Source: Globodera rostochiensis (lineage: Eukaryota; Nematoda; Chromadorea; Rhabditida; Heteroderidae). From it: a DNA stretch of 64,000 nucleotides. How positions within the stretch are numbered: position 1 is the stretch's first letter; each line of letters begins with the position of its first letter. Under the pieces are notes generated by a model. It was not told where the DNA came from, ran no database searches, and worked only from the letters and a program-made list of their open reading frames with translations. The stretch spans positions 686,185 through 750,184 of the forward strand of contig JAEVLN010000018.1 of assembly GCA_018350325.1 (NCBI GenBank). Reading direction: 5' to 3'. This document shows positions 1 to 10,527 of the stretch, piece by piece. A program made the translations under genes and the position numbers.

Positions 1-135
1 CTTTTGGGGTATTTTTTTTGATAACTGATGATTAAATAATTCCAAAATGATGTGATGGGCCTTTAAATTTCTCCAAAAGTGTCCATTGGTGTCGGGCAAA
101 AGATATTAATTGAGGCTCTTCTACAATTTGATTTG
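1..135. repeat. Fragment of a dispersed repeat
   Basis: The words around positions 20-95 (GATAACTGATGAT, GGGCCTT, AAAAGTG, CCCATTGG-like) recur with a few changes at about 9541-9625, inside the broken chemoreceptor fragments. No coding frame is credible. It is an unclassified interspersed repeat. Confidence 0.5.
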
Positions 136-381
136 TGTTCGGTCCTTGACCGACAAGATGAATGTCCAAACGTTCCGGAGTTAAACATGTATTTAAAGAA
201 CCTTGGAAATGTGAAGACAAATAAAATAGGTCAATTGTGGGAGAATTGCACCGCGACTCGAAAGTGAGGGAGAATGACTCTGGGTGCAATCATTGGTGAT
301 AACAATCAATGTGTGTCTGCCCATTAGGGATGGAAAAGTGTGGAAAAAAGATACAAACAACAAAGGGGCAATTTGGGTAGT
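136..381. repeat. Repeat unit A, first copy
   Basis: A 245-bp unit beginning GTTCGGTCCTTGACCGACAA and ending in CAATTTGGGT. Near-identical copies lie at 1158-1401 and 5512-5754. Together with unit B it forms the pattern A-B-A-[insert]-B-A, as expected of a tandem array later interrupted. Open frames across it are short and not conserved as protein. Confidence 0.85.
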
Positions 382-1157
382 TTTATTGGGGTTTTTTGTT
401 GATTGAAACCGCGCACAGCGGAACCTCAACCGCCCAGTTTTATTGGTTTTTTCTGTTGAAATCTGCGAAGCTAGGAATTAACACGAAATGGAATTTCTAC
501 ACTATGGGAGTAGTTAGGATCCGAATAAAATTACTACCAATCGACTCCACTCTAAGCCTAACGCACGAATCTGAAAGAATTTTTTCGCGGAAACCACTTT
601 GAAGCAAGTTATGAGCACGGAACTGAAGTGTCTTTTCTAGTGGGGACTCAGTTGTCCCCTATCTTGGGAACCCTGACTTGGGGTTTGTTAGGCTTAGGCC
701 TAAGCCACCCTGGCTTGGGGTTCGTTAGGTTTAGGCTTAGGCCTAAGCGCAATTTGTTAAATTTTTCCTTAATTTTCAAAAATTTAAACCGGTTCAAAAA
801 CCGCTTTAAATTCACAATTTTTATTTTCTATAGCCAAATTGGTAAGTGCATCAAATAATATATTTTCAAACCATTTTTAGAAAAAAAAAGTTTACAAATG
901 ACCAAAAGGGTCCCTCCCCCCTATGGTTTTTGTCCAGGTTTGAGGGTCCATAACTTTCTTCAAAGTGTGCTTCCGCGGTGCGGATTCTGACTCAGCTCGA
1001 TGAGAGGAATCGATTGGTAGTATTTTTAATCGGATCCGAACCACTCCCATATAGTGAATTCCTAGTCTTCCCTCACGAGCAATTTCAACACGAGAAAATG
1101 CTCGGAATGCCGAATTTGTGCCCTCGATTGTCGTAAATAAGCACAGGCGTCGCCACT
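382..1157. repeat. Repeat unit B, foldback type with TTAGGC core, first copy
   Basis: A 775-bp unit repeated almost exactly at 4735-5511. The left arm (about 450-615) and right arm (about 905-1130) are diverged inverted copies: both carry CTAGGAATT, then GGATCCGA, then ACTACCAATCGA, then CACTTTGAAG in mirrored order. The middle holds two blocks of TTAGGCTTAGGC running into its own complement (about 690-750). Parts of the core and the right arm (GACCAAAAGGGTCC) recur near 14350-14640, 32760 and 34710, so this is a dispersed foldback family. Confidence 0.75.
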
Positions 1158-1401
1158 GTTCGGTCCTTGACCGACAAGGTGAATGCCCAAACGTTCCGGA
1201 GTTAAACATGTTTATTTAAAGAACCTTGGAAATGTGAAGACAAATAAAATAGGTCAATTGTGGGAGAATTGCACCGCGACTCGAAAGTGAGGGAGAATGA
1301 CTCTGGGTGCAATCATTGGTGATAACAATCAATGTGTGTCTGCCCATTAGGGATGGAAAAGTGTGGAAAAAAGATACAAACAACAAAGGGGCAATTTGGG
1401 T
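1158..1401. repeat. Repeat unit A, second copy
   Basis: Near-identical to 136-381. Here the CAATTTGGGT end runs into TATCTCTCGGGGTCATCC, which resembles the sequence after the inverted-repeat element at 6261. This is therefore an unoccupied version of that insertion site. Confidence 0.8.
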
Positions 1402-1712
1402 ATCTCTCGGGGTCATCCCCCGAACACCTCCCCCTTTTGGTTGCATCGTCATCCGGGAGAAAAGTGCGCCGGACCCCGCCGTTGGCTTTCGGGGTAGCGC
1501 CGGGGTGGAGGAGTCCTTGCCGGTGGAGAGTAATCCGCTTCCGCTGTCGGAAGATTCTCCACCGCTCCATTTTCTCCAATTTCCTGTTGTTCGGGCTGTT
1601 ACAGCCTATTCTCCAGATTTGCTTTTTGAATTGGCAAATTGAATCTTTCGTTCAAAATATTCAACGGATCCAGATCGGTTGTCGGTAATCGCCGAAGTCT
1701 GAGCTGATTCGC

Positions 1713-1994
1713 GTGGAAGCGCTCAGTGGATCCGTCGGAGAAACGGACGTCAACTGGATGACCCCTTCCCTCGGAATTTCGCGAAAAATGGCAGGGTCTG
1801 CTAAGATCGTGGTCCCCCTCTCAATAGCACTTCCACGCTGCCCATCCAAAAACCCCGTGTCCGATCGGTCGTACCAACTTCATTGCTTTGTCAACGCCTC
1901 CGGGCTGGCGATGTGCGCCTCGGTGTACCTTCGAATTTCACACCCTTTGTTCCCCTCCGCTGATACCGCCCTAATTTTTGTAAGACAAAAGTGA
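1713..1994 (+). pseudogene. LTR-retrotransposon pol remnant, BEL/Pao A17-like
   Basis: A 93-codon plus-strand frame contains ALPRC, then SYQLHCFVNAS, CASVYLR and ALIFVRQK. The order and spacing resemble the region after reverse transcriptase in BEL/Pao elements (Peptidase_A17/Pao type), where a YxLHxFxDAS motif is followed by VYLR. The usual aspartate of that motif is N here, and no reverse transcriptase is readable upstream. It lies in a markedly C-rich stretch (1402-4140) unlike the AT-rich surroundings. The assignment is by motif memory only. Confidence 0.45.
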
Positions 1995-2457
1995 AGATTC
2001 GCCACCCCCCGCTCGCGAGATTTTCGTAAACAACCGTATTTCTGAAATACGGTCTCTAACTGCCCCCCCCCCAAAAAAATGAAATAAAAACCTTTTATGC
2101 CAATGCGCCGCGCTCTTCGCACAGTACCCCGCCCGCAACCCAAATCTGCTCCTAACACGCCTCATCATATATGAAACACATCTGCTAAATCTTCACTCCA
2201 GTCCCCTCCACACCTTATCGTTTGTCAGGCGGCAATTTTGGATTTCCCACGGGCGAAGAACCACGGAGAATGCCCTTAGTAGGTGTTGTTTCTCCTGCCG
2301 GCGGTTCATAAACAGAACGATTCCTTGCCTCGCTCGATTTAGACATTAGTGGTCATCTTCGACATTTTTTATACCCAAACAGGACACCCAATCACCGTCA
2401 AACTAAAACTCGCTTCGGCTAACACGTCGACCCGCTCGGTGCATCACCTTCTTCCGC

Positions 2458-3399
2458 TTGAGACAACGGATGAACTGCACGCAAGATTGCCTCCCACACC
2501 TCGCCCCTCGAATGCCGAACCTATATGCTTTCGGTGGGCCCCCTACCCCCCACGGCGCTCCCACCAAGCCAACCAAAGAAATTCAAATGGGCACCCTAGC
2601 CCCCTACCGGTTACCAGCCACAGTAAACATTTCCGGCCCCCCTTCCACGCCATATTTCTTCCTTACACATTTTTGTGCTAAAACTTTCACTTTCCACGTT
2701 AACCATTGCAACAGTTCCGTGTGAAATCTCGCCGTTCCGGAGCGTCACCGATCCTAATCGTTGATTAACAAAATCCCGCCACCCCCTCCGCCCTTTAAAT
2801 GGAAGACAACTCAGCCAATTTTATCATTCTTTCATTTCTCTTTACAAATTTCTCATTTAGCAACTTTCACCGTTCCCGCTATGGGCAACCTTTTTTCGCT
2901 TGAGTGTCACTGCATCTGCACCCGTCCGAACCTAATACCATCAACCCCTTTTCTGGATTCTGGGGTTGGTCCTTGTTGGAGCCATCGCTGTCGGCCTCGC
3001 CCTGATTGGAGGAAAGTGCCTCCCCCGCTTCCGAATCAGCGGCGTACCCGTTGGCTTCCCCCTCCTACAGTGATGGCAATTATCCTTTTAGCAATTTTGG
3101 CGGGCTCCATCCACTTTTTGGAAACCCGCCCCAATGGAAAGGTCTCTAAAATCAAAACCCTTGGCCAAAACATTCCTTCCCCTCCTGGCAACCGCCGCGC
3201 TTTATTTGGACAGTTTTGGCGCCACGCTGGAGAAGGACAAAACCCACACACTCTTTTTGTAACTCACTTTGTGTGCTTGGCGTGCCTGGTACTTCTCGTC
3301 CTCCTGAGACTAGCCCTGCTCCTCTTCCGAAAGTGTTTTCCTATGGGTTTGGGCCCAGCACCGGCGCACGCCCCTCCCTCCAACGAGCCCATTGAATAG
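2458..3399 (+). pseudogene. Glycoprotein/membrane-protein-like remnant in retroelement relic
   Basis: The plus-strand frames are broken by shifts. Frame one (2458-2724) is Cys- and Pro-rich with N-glycosylation-like NIS and NSS sites. At about 2954-3065 a different frame encodes a strongly hydrophobic segment (FWILGLVLVGAIAVGLAL) followed by a basic tail. At 3073-3390 another frame gives two more hydrophobic stretches. This could be the envelope-like third gene that some nematode BEL elements carry, or a captured membrane-protein fragment. It cannot be translated as one product. Confidence 0.3.
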
Positions 3400-4140
3400 A
3401 GTGACCTCCCTAGCGCGGTAAATGAACTCATTCAGCGCTCAGACCCCCCTCCCAGCCGTCATTGAATTGGCCAGTTAAAAGGGACGCCCCGGAACCTTAT
3501 TTAATGCGCCCCTCCCCATCCGCCATCGGAAAATTATACGGCCATTGGATCCATTGCCAAACTCCCTCCCTCCCTCTTCAATTAGCCCCAATTCAAAAAT
3601 GAATCCGCTGACGTCAACCCCACTCGAATTGGACACCGAAACTGACATTTCGGCCCCTCTGTCCGTCTTGAATTTGGCCCCTACCGTGAATCTTCATTGC
3701 CACCGGACCAACCCTCTACTCCACTGTCTACACCGAACTGCCCTACGACCGAAACCCCAACGACACCCGGCACCCCGTCATCAGACGACCTAAACTTTAT
3801 TGTCACCATCCCGGAGCCAACCGCCCCTCACCATCCGATGCCCAATCAGCCGGTGCCACTCAATTCGATCCGATTTGATCACCCCCCCTCCAATTCCGTC
3901 GGACTTCTTCCGTCGGGGGGAGTGTCGCGAATTGCGAAATCCGTTTCTTTCCCTCCCCCCTTCCCCCGTTCCGCCCCCCCTATTGACGGTCCGGCCCCGC
4001 TGATTTCCCAGGACTCTCCCGCCCCCGATCGGACCCCGAGGCTATAAATGCTTAACCCCCGCTCGCTTTTCTCGCATTTTTTTCATCCAAAGTTCCCGAC
4101 TGAACGACTCTTCCGATGCCACAGCCTTCAACAATTCTCC
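3400..4140 (+). other. C-rich relic with Pro/Ser-rich frame and TATA-like box
   Basis: The C-rich stretch continues with a Pro/Ser/Thr-rich frame (3697-4047) that may be tail sequence of the relic or chance, since C-rich DNA is poor in stops. At about 4043-4050 CTATAAATGC is followed by CGCTCGC and a pyrimidine-rich run, which looks like a TATA box and initiator such as an LTR promoter would have. No matching second LTR was found. Confidence 0.3.
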
Positions 4141-4150
4141 TTTTTTTCCC

Positions 4151-4471
4151 TCACATAATCAGATCCCATCGCTTCACGGCAATACGATAGTTTATCAAAT
4201 CTTTGTCCACGGCGTCGTAGGTGATGCGGGCCCCGTCCGATGCGAGCTTCGCCAGTAAACGCTGTCGGAGCGCTGTATCGGCGTGTGTTTTGAGCGCCGT
4301 CAAAAGCATCAGGAAATTAAACTGCTGCTTCTCCAATTCGTCAAATTTGAAGTCACTGAGCAGTTTTCTGTGCCGATTGACAAACTGTCTGAACTCTACG
4401 CCCTATCCCCGTACGGCTTTTAAGCACTCCCATCTATCGATGAAGACAGACTGGTGTTTGGAGAATAGCTT
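4151..4471 (-). pseudogene. Retrotransposon gag remnant
   Basis: Read leftwards from about 4471, the frame gives KLEKLF, DRWECLK, a stop, then EFRQFVNRHRKLLSDFKF, FNFLMLLTALKTHADTAL, RQRLLAKLASDGARITYD and a stop at 4151. The helical pattern with a LEKLF block, then F..CL, then an LRxRLLxKL block, is that of capsid domains of LTR-retrotransposon Gag proteins in nematodes. One in-frame stop and no start mark it as dead. It is antisense to the A17-like piece at 1713, so the insert is composite. Confidence 0.5.
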
Positions 4472-4734
4472 TTCGAGCTTTTAGAGTGTCGTGACAAAGT
4501 TGAAATCGGTCACTACCGCCAGAAGTACTGATCGGCTGTACTCGCTGAACGCATTTTTGCTTAATTTATTTATCAAACAAACAGTTGTGCAATTTGTTGT
4601 TGCTGCTGGGACACCAATTAGAGCATTCATTCCATCGTCGGTGCAGTTGCTCCAGGCATTGTCTCCGCAAGTTCTTGCTTTTCCGACGAAATTTGATGAG
4701 AAACCGCGTCCCGCGGAACCTCAAACGCTTAGGT

Positions 4735-5511
4735 TTTATTGGGGTTTTTTGTTGATTGAAACCGCGCACAGCGGAACCTCAACCGCCCAGTTTTATTGGT
4801 TTTTTCTGTTGAAATCTGCGAAGCTAGGAATTAACACGAAATGGAATTTCTACACTATGGGAGTAGTTAGGATCCGAATAAAATTACTACCAATCGACTC
4901 CACTCTAAGCCTAACGCACGAATCTGAAAGAATTTTTTCGCGGAAACCACTTTGAAGCAAGTTATGAGCACGGAACTGAAGTGTCTTTTCTAGTGGGGAC
5001 TCAGTTGTCCCCTATCTTGGGAACCCTGACTTGGGGTTTGTTAGGCTTAGGCCTAAGCCACCCTGGCTTGGGGTTCGTTAGGTTTAGGCTTAGGCCTAAG
5101 CGCAATTTGTTAAATTTTTCCTTAATTTTCAAAAATTTAAACCGGTTCAAAAACCGCTTTAAATTCACAATTTTTATTTTCTATAGCCAAATTGGTAAGT
5201 GCATCAAATAATATATTTTCAAACCATTTTTAGAAAAAAAAAGTTTACAAATGACCAAAAGGGTCCCTCCCCCCTATGGTTTTTGTCCAGGTTTGAGGGT
5301 CCATAACTTTCTTCAAAGTGTGCTTCCGCGGTGCGGATTCTGACTCAGCTCGATGAGAGGAATCGATTGGTAGTATTTTTAATCGGATCCGAACCACTCC
5401 CATATAGTGAATTCCTAGTCTTCCCTCACGAGCAATTTCAACACGAGAAAATGCTCGGAATGCCGAATTTGTGCCCTCGATTGTCGTAAATAAGCACAGG
5501 CGTCGCCACTG
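4735..5511. repeat. Repeat unit B, second copy
   Basis: Near-identical to 382-1157, including the inverted arms and the TTAGGC-type core (about 5040-5100). Just left of it, at 4700-4740, GAAACCGCG..GCGGAACCTCAA is a diverged echo of its own first 50 bases. Confidence 0.85.
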
Positions 5512-5754
5512 TTCGGTCCTTGAACGACAAGGTGAATGCCCAAACGTTCCGGAGTTAAACATGTTTATTTAAAGAACCTTGGAAATGTGAAGACAAATAA
5601 AATAGGTCAATTGTGGGAGAATTGCACCGCGACTCGAAAGTGAGGGAGAATGACTCTGGGTGCAATCATTGGTGATAACAATCAATATGTGTCTGCCCAT
5701 TAGGGATGGAAAAGTGTGGAAAAAAGATACAAACAACAAAGGGGCAATTTGGGT
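5512..5754. repeat. Repeat unit A, third copy
   Basis: Near-identical to 136-381 and 1158-1401. Its last nine bases, AATTTGGGT (5746-5754), are duplicated at 6252-6260 on the other side of the adjacent inverted-repeat element. Confidence 0.85.
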
Positions 5755-6251
5755 CGGAGCACCACGATTCGGCGCGCACGATTCGGCGCGCACGTTTCGG
5801 CGCGCACGATTCGGCGCGGCACGATTCGGCGCCGACAAGCTTTTCGTTATAACTTAGTTCAAAGTCAACCAAACCAAACATTCTTGGTTTCATTCGATTG
5901 CAATGAATAGAAGCTTACAAAGGCAAAAGCTAACCGATTCGACTTAAATAAAAAAAGTTATGACTCAGCCGCGCAAAAAAAGCACGGAAAATTGAGATTT
6001 TTACACGTTTTAAGCTATTTTTTTTGAAATGACAAATCGGTTAGCTTAAGCTTGATCAAAGGTTCAGCATACTAAGAGCTTTCGTATGATACCAAGAATG
6101 TTTGGTTTGGTTGACTTTAAACAAAGTTATAATGTTACAAACTTCGGCGCCGAATCGTGCCGCGCCGAATCGTGCGCGCCGAAACGTTCGCGCCGAATCG
6201 TGCGCGCCGAAACGTTCGCGCCGAATCGTGCGCGCCGAATCGAGGTGTACC
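5755..6251. mobile_element. 497-bp MITE with long terminal inverted repeats and 9-bp target duplication
   Basis: The element is bounded by the direct repeat AATTTGGGT (5746-5754 and 6252-6260). The inverted ends extend about 140-160 bp: tandem GATTCGGCGCGCAC words at the left and their complement at the right, then AACCAAACATTCTTGGT mirrored by ACCAAGAATGTTTGGTTT. The interior of about 200 bp is AT-rich and non-coding. A 9-bp duplication suits Mutator-like or Merlin-like transposases. The element is non-autonomous, and related unoccupied sequence is seen at 1392-1410. Confidence 0.85.
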
Positions 6252-6260
6252 AATTTGGGT

Positions 6261-6850
6261 ATCACTTGGAGTCATCCCCCGAACAATTTGTCATTATGTA
6301 TTTTTCAATTATTTCAAGCTCAGAATTCTGTTAATGAATTTGCAAAAAAATCTCGTTTACTTTGGAAATTTTTAAATGAAACTCGCCAATTTTCTTAACA
6401 AATATCTTGTTAAATTAATACTCTTATTTATCAGCTTTTTCCTGATTTTGAGAAATTTTCTTGATTTTTAAAAAATTTAGAAATTTTTAGTCAAAATCAC
6501 CAATTTTTTTAACAAATATTTTGTTAAATTTTCAAAAAAATTGTCCTGATTTTTGCGTAGGCTGGTCCTAATGATTTTTCAGTTGCTTATCTTGATTTTT
6601 GGGGTTGTTAGTATTTTTATTCTGATCTGAACCAGCTATCACGTTTAAACAGAAATTAATGATGATGAATTAATTTGATTTTTAATCATCGAATTCTCCA
6701 ACCGGTTGACGCGAAGAATGACAAATGAGATCATTAAATAACAGAATGAATTTTTAAATTTTATCTCTGACTTTTCTGTGTGTACTCAAATTTCTTTATC
6801 AAAATTTTCTTTCATCGATTATCTGTTATTTATTGATGGGGATTTTCAAT
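6261..6850. other. AT-rich intergenic sequence
   Basis: The first 40 bases continue the repeat context seen after 1401 (TCATCCCCCGAACA). The remainder is AT-rich with homopolymer runs. No gene or structured element is seen. Confidence 0.5.
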
Positions 6851-9093
6851 TTATGAAATTGTTGGCATTTGTTGAACGGAACTGGTGTGTAATTGATGGC
6901 TAACATTCGTAGCCCAACGATTACTGTTTCGAGCCCCTTCCTGTGCACCGACACGAATGGTTTGAGCCTTATTTATGCGAATAATGCCAAAATCTTTGGC
7001 CAGTTGTTGGCGAAAATTGCCGCTGGCCCACAACAGTAACCAACTGGACAGCACTACAGTACCTGTTGGTTGGTAATGTTGACGATTTAAGTAGTCTTGA
7101 AATTAGTGCACACGAGACTATCTCAAGAAATTGAATGCGACATCAACCGAATTGTTTTTATCGTATCGAATATTGTATCGAAAAGTTAATATCGCGATAT
7201 TTTTATCGCGTTATGTAATTGATTATATTGTTTTACTTGTTTGAATTTTGTTTGAGAGGAGGTACATTCATCGTTTTTCCCTCTATCACATACTCTTCCC
7301 TTGATAAATAAAATTTTTGAAATTTTTTTAATTAAAATGAGCGCAAAAAAGAATTTTAAATAGTTAAAAACCTAAAAATCCGGTCCCCTATTCATCACAT
7401 TTTTCTGAATTTTTGCTTCAAATTTCATAACAAAGGTTGCCTATCGGTTTTTTTGATAAAGATATTTTATCGAAATATCGTATTGAGACCGTTGCCGAGC
7501 ACTAATCCGCACTACCTGTGTCCATAACCAATGGATAGTAGACCAATACCACAACCATAATTGTTGGATCAATCATGTTTATAAAGATGGCAATCTTTGA
7601 TGTTAAAAAAGATTGTGTAAACATTAATATTAATTAATGACTTTTATTTACCAAAAAGATGCTTGCGAAGAGTAAATGACCCAAAAATGTTGCCAATGCA
7701 TAAATCAACAGTTTTCGTTCAATGTCGTCGAAGGTGTTCCCGTTTATGTCAGCTTTGATCATATGTAATTTGTATGCCACGAAAGTGGCAATGTTTATCA
7801 AAACGCATAAAATCATAAAAATTACAGAGAAGACGGTACTAATGTAAGTATTATAGTGTATGTACGGCGCCTTAATCAAGAGCGAAACATATTGGTAATA
7901 TTCAGCTTTCAATAATTCATTTAACTTTTTAACAAAACTCGTTTATTTCGGAAATCTTGGCTCAATATTTATAATTTGAGTTTTGGGAGATTGCGGTTTA
8001 AAAAAAACGCATTTTCGGCCTGCAGGATTTTTAATAGGTTTTGGATCAGTTTGAAGTGGAGGGGGTCAAATTTTTGAGATTCAAAATTTTAGGGATTTTG
8101 TAGGGAATCGGTGATGCCGATAGGCGTCGCCAAGAGGAAAAAATAATAAATAATTTGTCCAATTACGATAAGTAAAATGTGGTGTGAAAAGAAATTAAAT
8201 CGCTCCCCATTTTCTCTATTTTGGACACCAACTTTATTTGGTGAATTCGAAAGTCCTGGTACTTTTCCAAAAATTTCGGTCTGTCTATTCGGTAAAGTAC
8301 CGAAAATCCCAAAAAAAAACGTCTGGTCCCGTCCCGACCGGGACCTTAAATCCCGGGAAATCCCGTCCCGGTCCCGCTCAACCCTACTATAAAATATAAA
8401 AGAAATTTCTTACATCTCCAGCTTCAGAAATGGCAAAATTGCCGTCTATCGTTGAATTTGGAGCAGCCATTAGAATAATTGCATTCATTTTGAACACCGG
8501 CCAACATGTCAGTATTGGCATACAGTAAACAAAAATTGTTAAAAACGGAAGCAATTTACGCCACATCTCAAAATGCAAACCGATAAAACTGTTTATAACA
8601 AAATAATAATAATCAAACGACCTTCTCATGTTTTGTTGGCATTGCGATTGCGGTCAGTCGGTTCAACAATATTAAAATAGTGACCAAATTATTTGCTTGG
8701 AATGTGTGCCCGGAAAGGAACAATGGTATTGCCAACATCCAATTTGGGAACTGCGAATAAATTTGGTAAAGCACGGCACCGATTATGCAGGGTAGCCGAT
8801 AGCCATAGAAATTGCCCAATACGCCCAACAAATCCTTAAGCATTTTTTTAATAAAAAAAGCTTGAACTAAATCATAAAGATTACTGAATTTATATTCATT
8901 TCAATTCGACGCCTATCAATACCGTAATTGCCCGCATAACAAAAAGCGCAAAGAATGAGTTGTGGAACTGCTTGTGCCGAACAATGGTGACAATTTGGGC
9001 AATATAAAGTGCCATTGACGGAATGGTTATACAAATGGTTAAGTAGATGATTGGAATTTGAAGCGACATGGTCCAATTGACAAAGTCCGCCAT
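6851..9093 (-). CDS. Srg/Srv-like serpentine chemoreceptor (7TM GPCR), six exons
   Basis: A predicted chemosensory receptor of sensory-neuron membranes. Exons on the minus strand: 8923-9093, 8622-8834, 8414-8566, 7652-7870, 7516-7594 and 6851-7062. They join in frame (349 codons, 348 aa) with GT-AG introns. Exon 1 gives TM1 and the HNSFFALFVMRAIT loop. Exon 2 gives TM3 with LLNRLTAI..P..H, the motif typical of Srg/Srv receptors after TM3. Exon 3 gives TM4 (WRKLLPF..), exon 4 TM5 and the start of TM6, exons 5-6 TM7 and a polar tail. The start is the first Met before TM1. The paralogue at 43800-45343 has the same exon lengths and phases, which confirms the model. Introns 3 and 5 are enlarged by repeat insertions. 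No lesion is seen. Class within the SRG superfamily is not certain. Confidence 0.88.
7130..7505. repeat. Low-complexity 'ATATCG' word element in receptor intron 5
   Basis: Both ends are dense in TATCG/CGATA words (7155-7205 and 7440-7490), mirrored to one another, around an AT-rich centre. The paralogous gene has only 94 nt in this intron against 453 here, so the block was gained after the genes separated. Confidence 0.6.
8225..8392. repeat. Element with GGGACCGGGA-type words in receptor intron 3
   Basis: The right end reads CCCGGTCCCGCTCAACCCTA, with the CAACCCTA terminus shared by elements ending near 9785, 11283, 36494 and 43650. The interior is built of CCCGTCCCGACCGGGA words. It sits inside a 543-nt intron that is 118 nt in the paralogue. 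The left end is not clear. Confidence 0.55.
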
Positions 9094-9394
9094 TATTAAG
9101 ATTACAATGAATTATGCTGAATTATTTGGCAATATATTTAAACTGTTTTAAAATATGCAATTTTATTTTAAAATTGCTTATCACGAAATTTGTTCTTTTA
9201 ATTCAAATTTCTTATGGCAAGAAATCTCACATTCATTTCGAACTAATGAGCAAAAACTAGTAATAAAGCCAACATTTCTAATTATTTCCTCATTGCAACA
9301 CGGCGCTTAGCCAATCAACATTGGGGGTGTGCGTGACTGTACATATGCACAAAATGTATTAAATAATGAATTTCACCGCTTTTCCCCGAATTGC

Positions 9395-9460
9395 TTGTGC
9401 CCAACAATGGTGACAATTTCGGCAATATAAAGTGCCATTGACGGAATGGTTTTTTTGTCA
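9395..9460 (-). pseudogene. Fragment of chemoreceptor exon 1
   Basis: The minus strand encodes IPSMALYIAEIVTIV followed by HKQF, the end of TM1 and the first loop of the receptor at 6851-9093. It stops at an unrelated junction. It lies about 300 bp upstream of the intact exon 1 and carries the same upstream flank, so it is part of a local duplication. Confidence 0.75.
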
Positions 9461-9678
9461 ACGGTTGGTTAAAAGATTAGTATTAACAATTTTGGTACCA
9501 AGGTTTTTTTTGACCCGGGATTTGATTAATTTTCCCCCTAAGGCTTTTTTTGATAACTGATGATGAAATAATTCGAAAATAATTTTATGGGCCTTCAAAT
9601 GTCACTAAAAGTGCCCATTGGGGAGGTGATCACTTTTTTTTTTCAAAATTTATCTGAACCGAACCATTACATTTATGC

Positions 9679-9785
9679 AGACGGGATCCGAAGGGTCGGG
9701 CTCGGGGAGGCCGGGGTTGGCAATGTCGGGGTCGGGGACGACCCCTTTTTTGGGCTCGGGGTCGGGGGTCGGGGAGCAACCCTAG
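9679..9785. repeat. TCGGGG-word element
   Basis: Repeats of TCGGGG and GGGGTCGGGG end at GGAGCAACCCTAG. It is the same sort of element as 15225-15265 and 36385-36494. It separates the two exon-1 fragments of the receptor. Confidence 0.6.
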
Positions 9786-10200
9786 ATGGAATGCTTATAC
9801 AAGAGTTAAGTAGATGATTAGAATTTGAACCGATATGGTCCTATGGACAAAATCCACCATTACTATATTAAGTAAAATTAATTATTTGACAATATATTTA
9901 AACTGTTTTAAAATATACAAATTTTTATTTTAAAATGCTCATCACGATGGCAAAATCACATTCATTTCGCTCAACCATCGTTCTTAACTAATGAACAAAA
10001 CTAGTAATAAATCCAACATTTCTAATTATTTCCTCATTGCAACACGGCGCCTTGTCTATCAAAATTGGATGTGCGTGACTGTACATATGCACAAAATGTA
10101 TTAAATAATGAAACCGTTTTTCCCCGAATTGCTTGTGCCGAACAATTGTGACAATTTCGGCAATATAAAGTGCCATTGACGGAATGGTTTTTTTTGTGCA
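9785..10200 (-). pseudogene. Second broken copy of chemoreceptor exon 1 with its upstream flank
   Basis: 9785-9870 matches the start of exon 1 of the receptor (counterpart 9020-9095). 9870-10125 matches its 5' flank (counterpart 9095-9400). 10125-10195 repeats the IPSMALYIAEIVTIV piece. Indels and a poly-T run break the frame. The arrangement records at least one tandem duplication followed by insertion and deletion. Confidence 0.65.
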
Positions 10201-10527
10201 TTCAGTCACGCATAACGGTTGGTTAATAGGTTAGTATTAACAATTTTGGGACCCCGGTTTTTTTGACCGGGAATTTGATTAATTTTCCCCCTTATAAAAT
10301 CCCGGGTTTTTAATTTCCCAATTCCGGTCCCGGTTTTTCTAAAAAATTCCGGTCCTGACCTACTCTACATAATTTATGTCAACCTTTTGGGGGCTTTGAT
10401 TTTAAGTCAATTTCCGCAATAATTGCTCAAAGATAAAATTGGCATTTTTCAAGAATGTTTGGCGGAATTGACTTTATGCCAAATAAAAATTCATAGGCCT
10501 AGGACAAGTTTAAAGATAAACATATTG

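Noticed and set aside
2761..4047. A long intact plus-strand gene across the C-rich region
   Set aside because: Frames are broken repeatedly, and C-rich DNA has few stops by composition. Only motif-bearing pieces are reported, as relics.
382..5755. A pair of about 1-kb direct repeats flanking 3.3 kb, read as LTRs of one retrotransposon
   Set aside because: The repeats do not start TG or end CA, show no target duplication, contain a foldback structure, and part of them (unit A) occurs a third time outside. The internal pieces are in opposite orientations.
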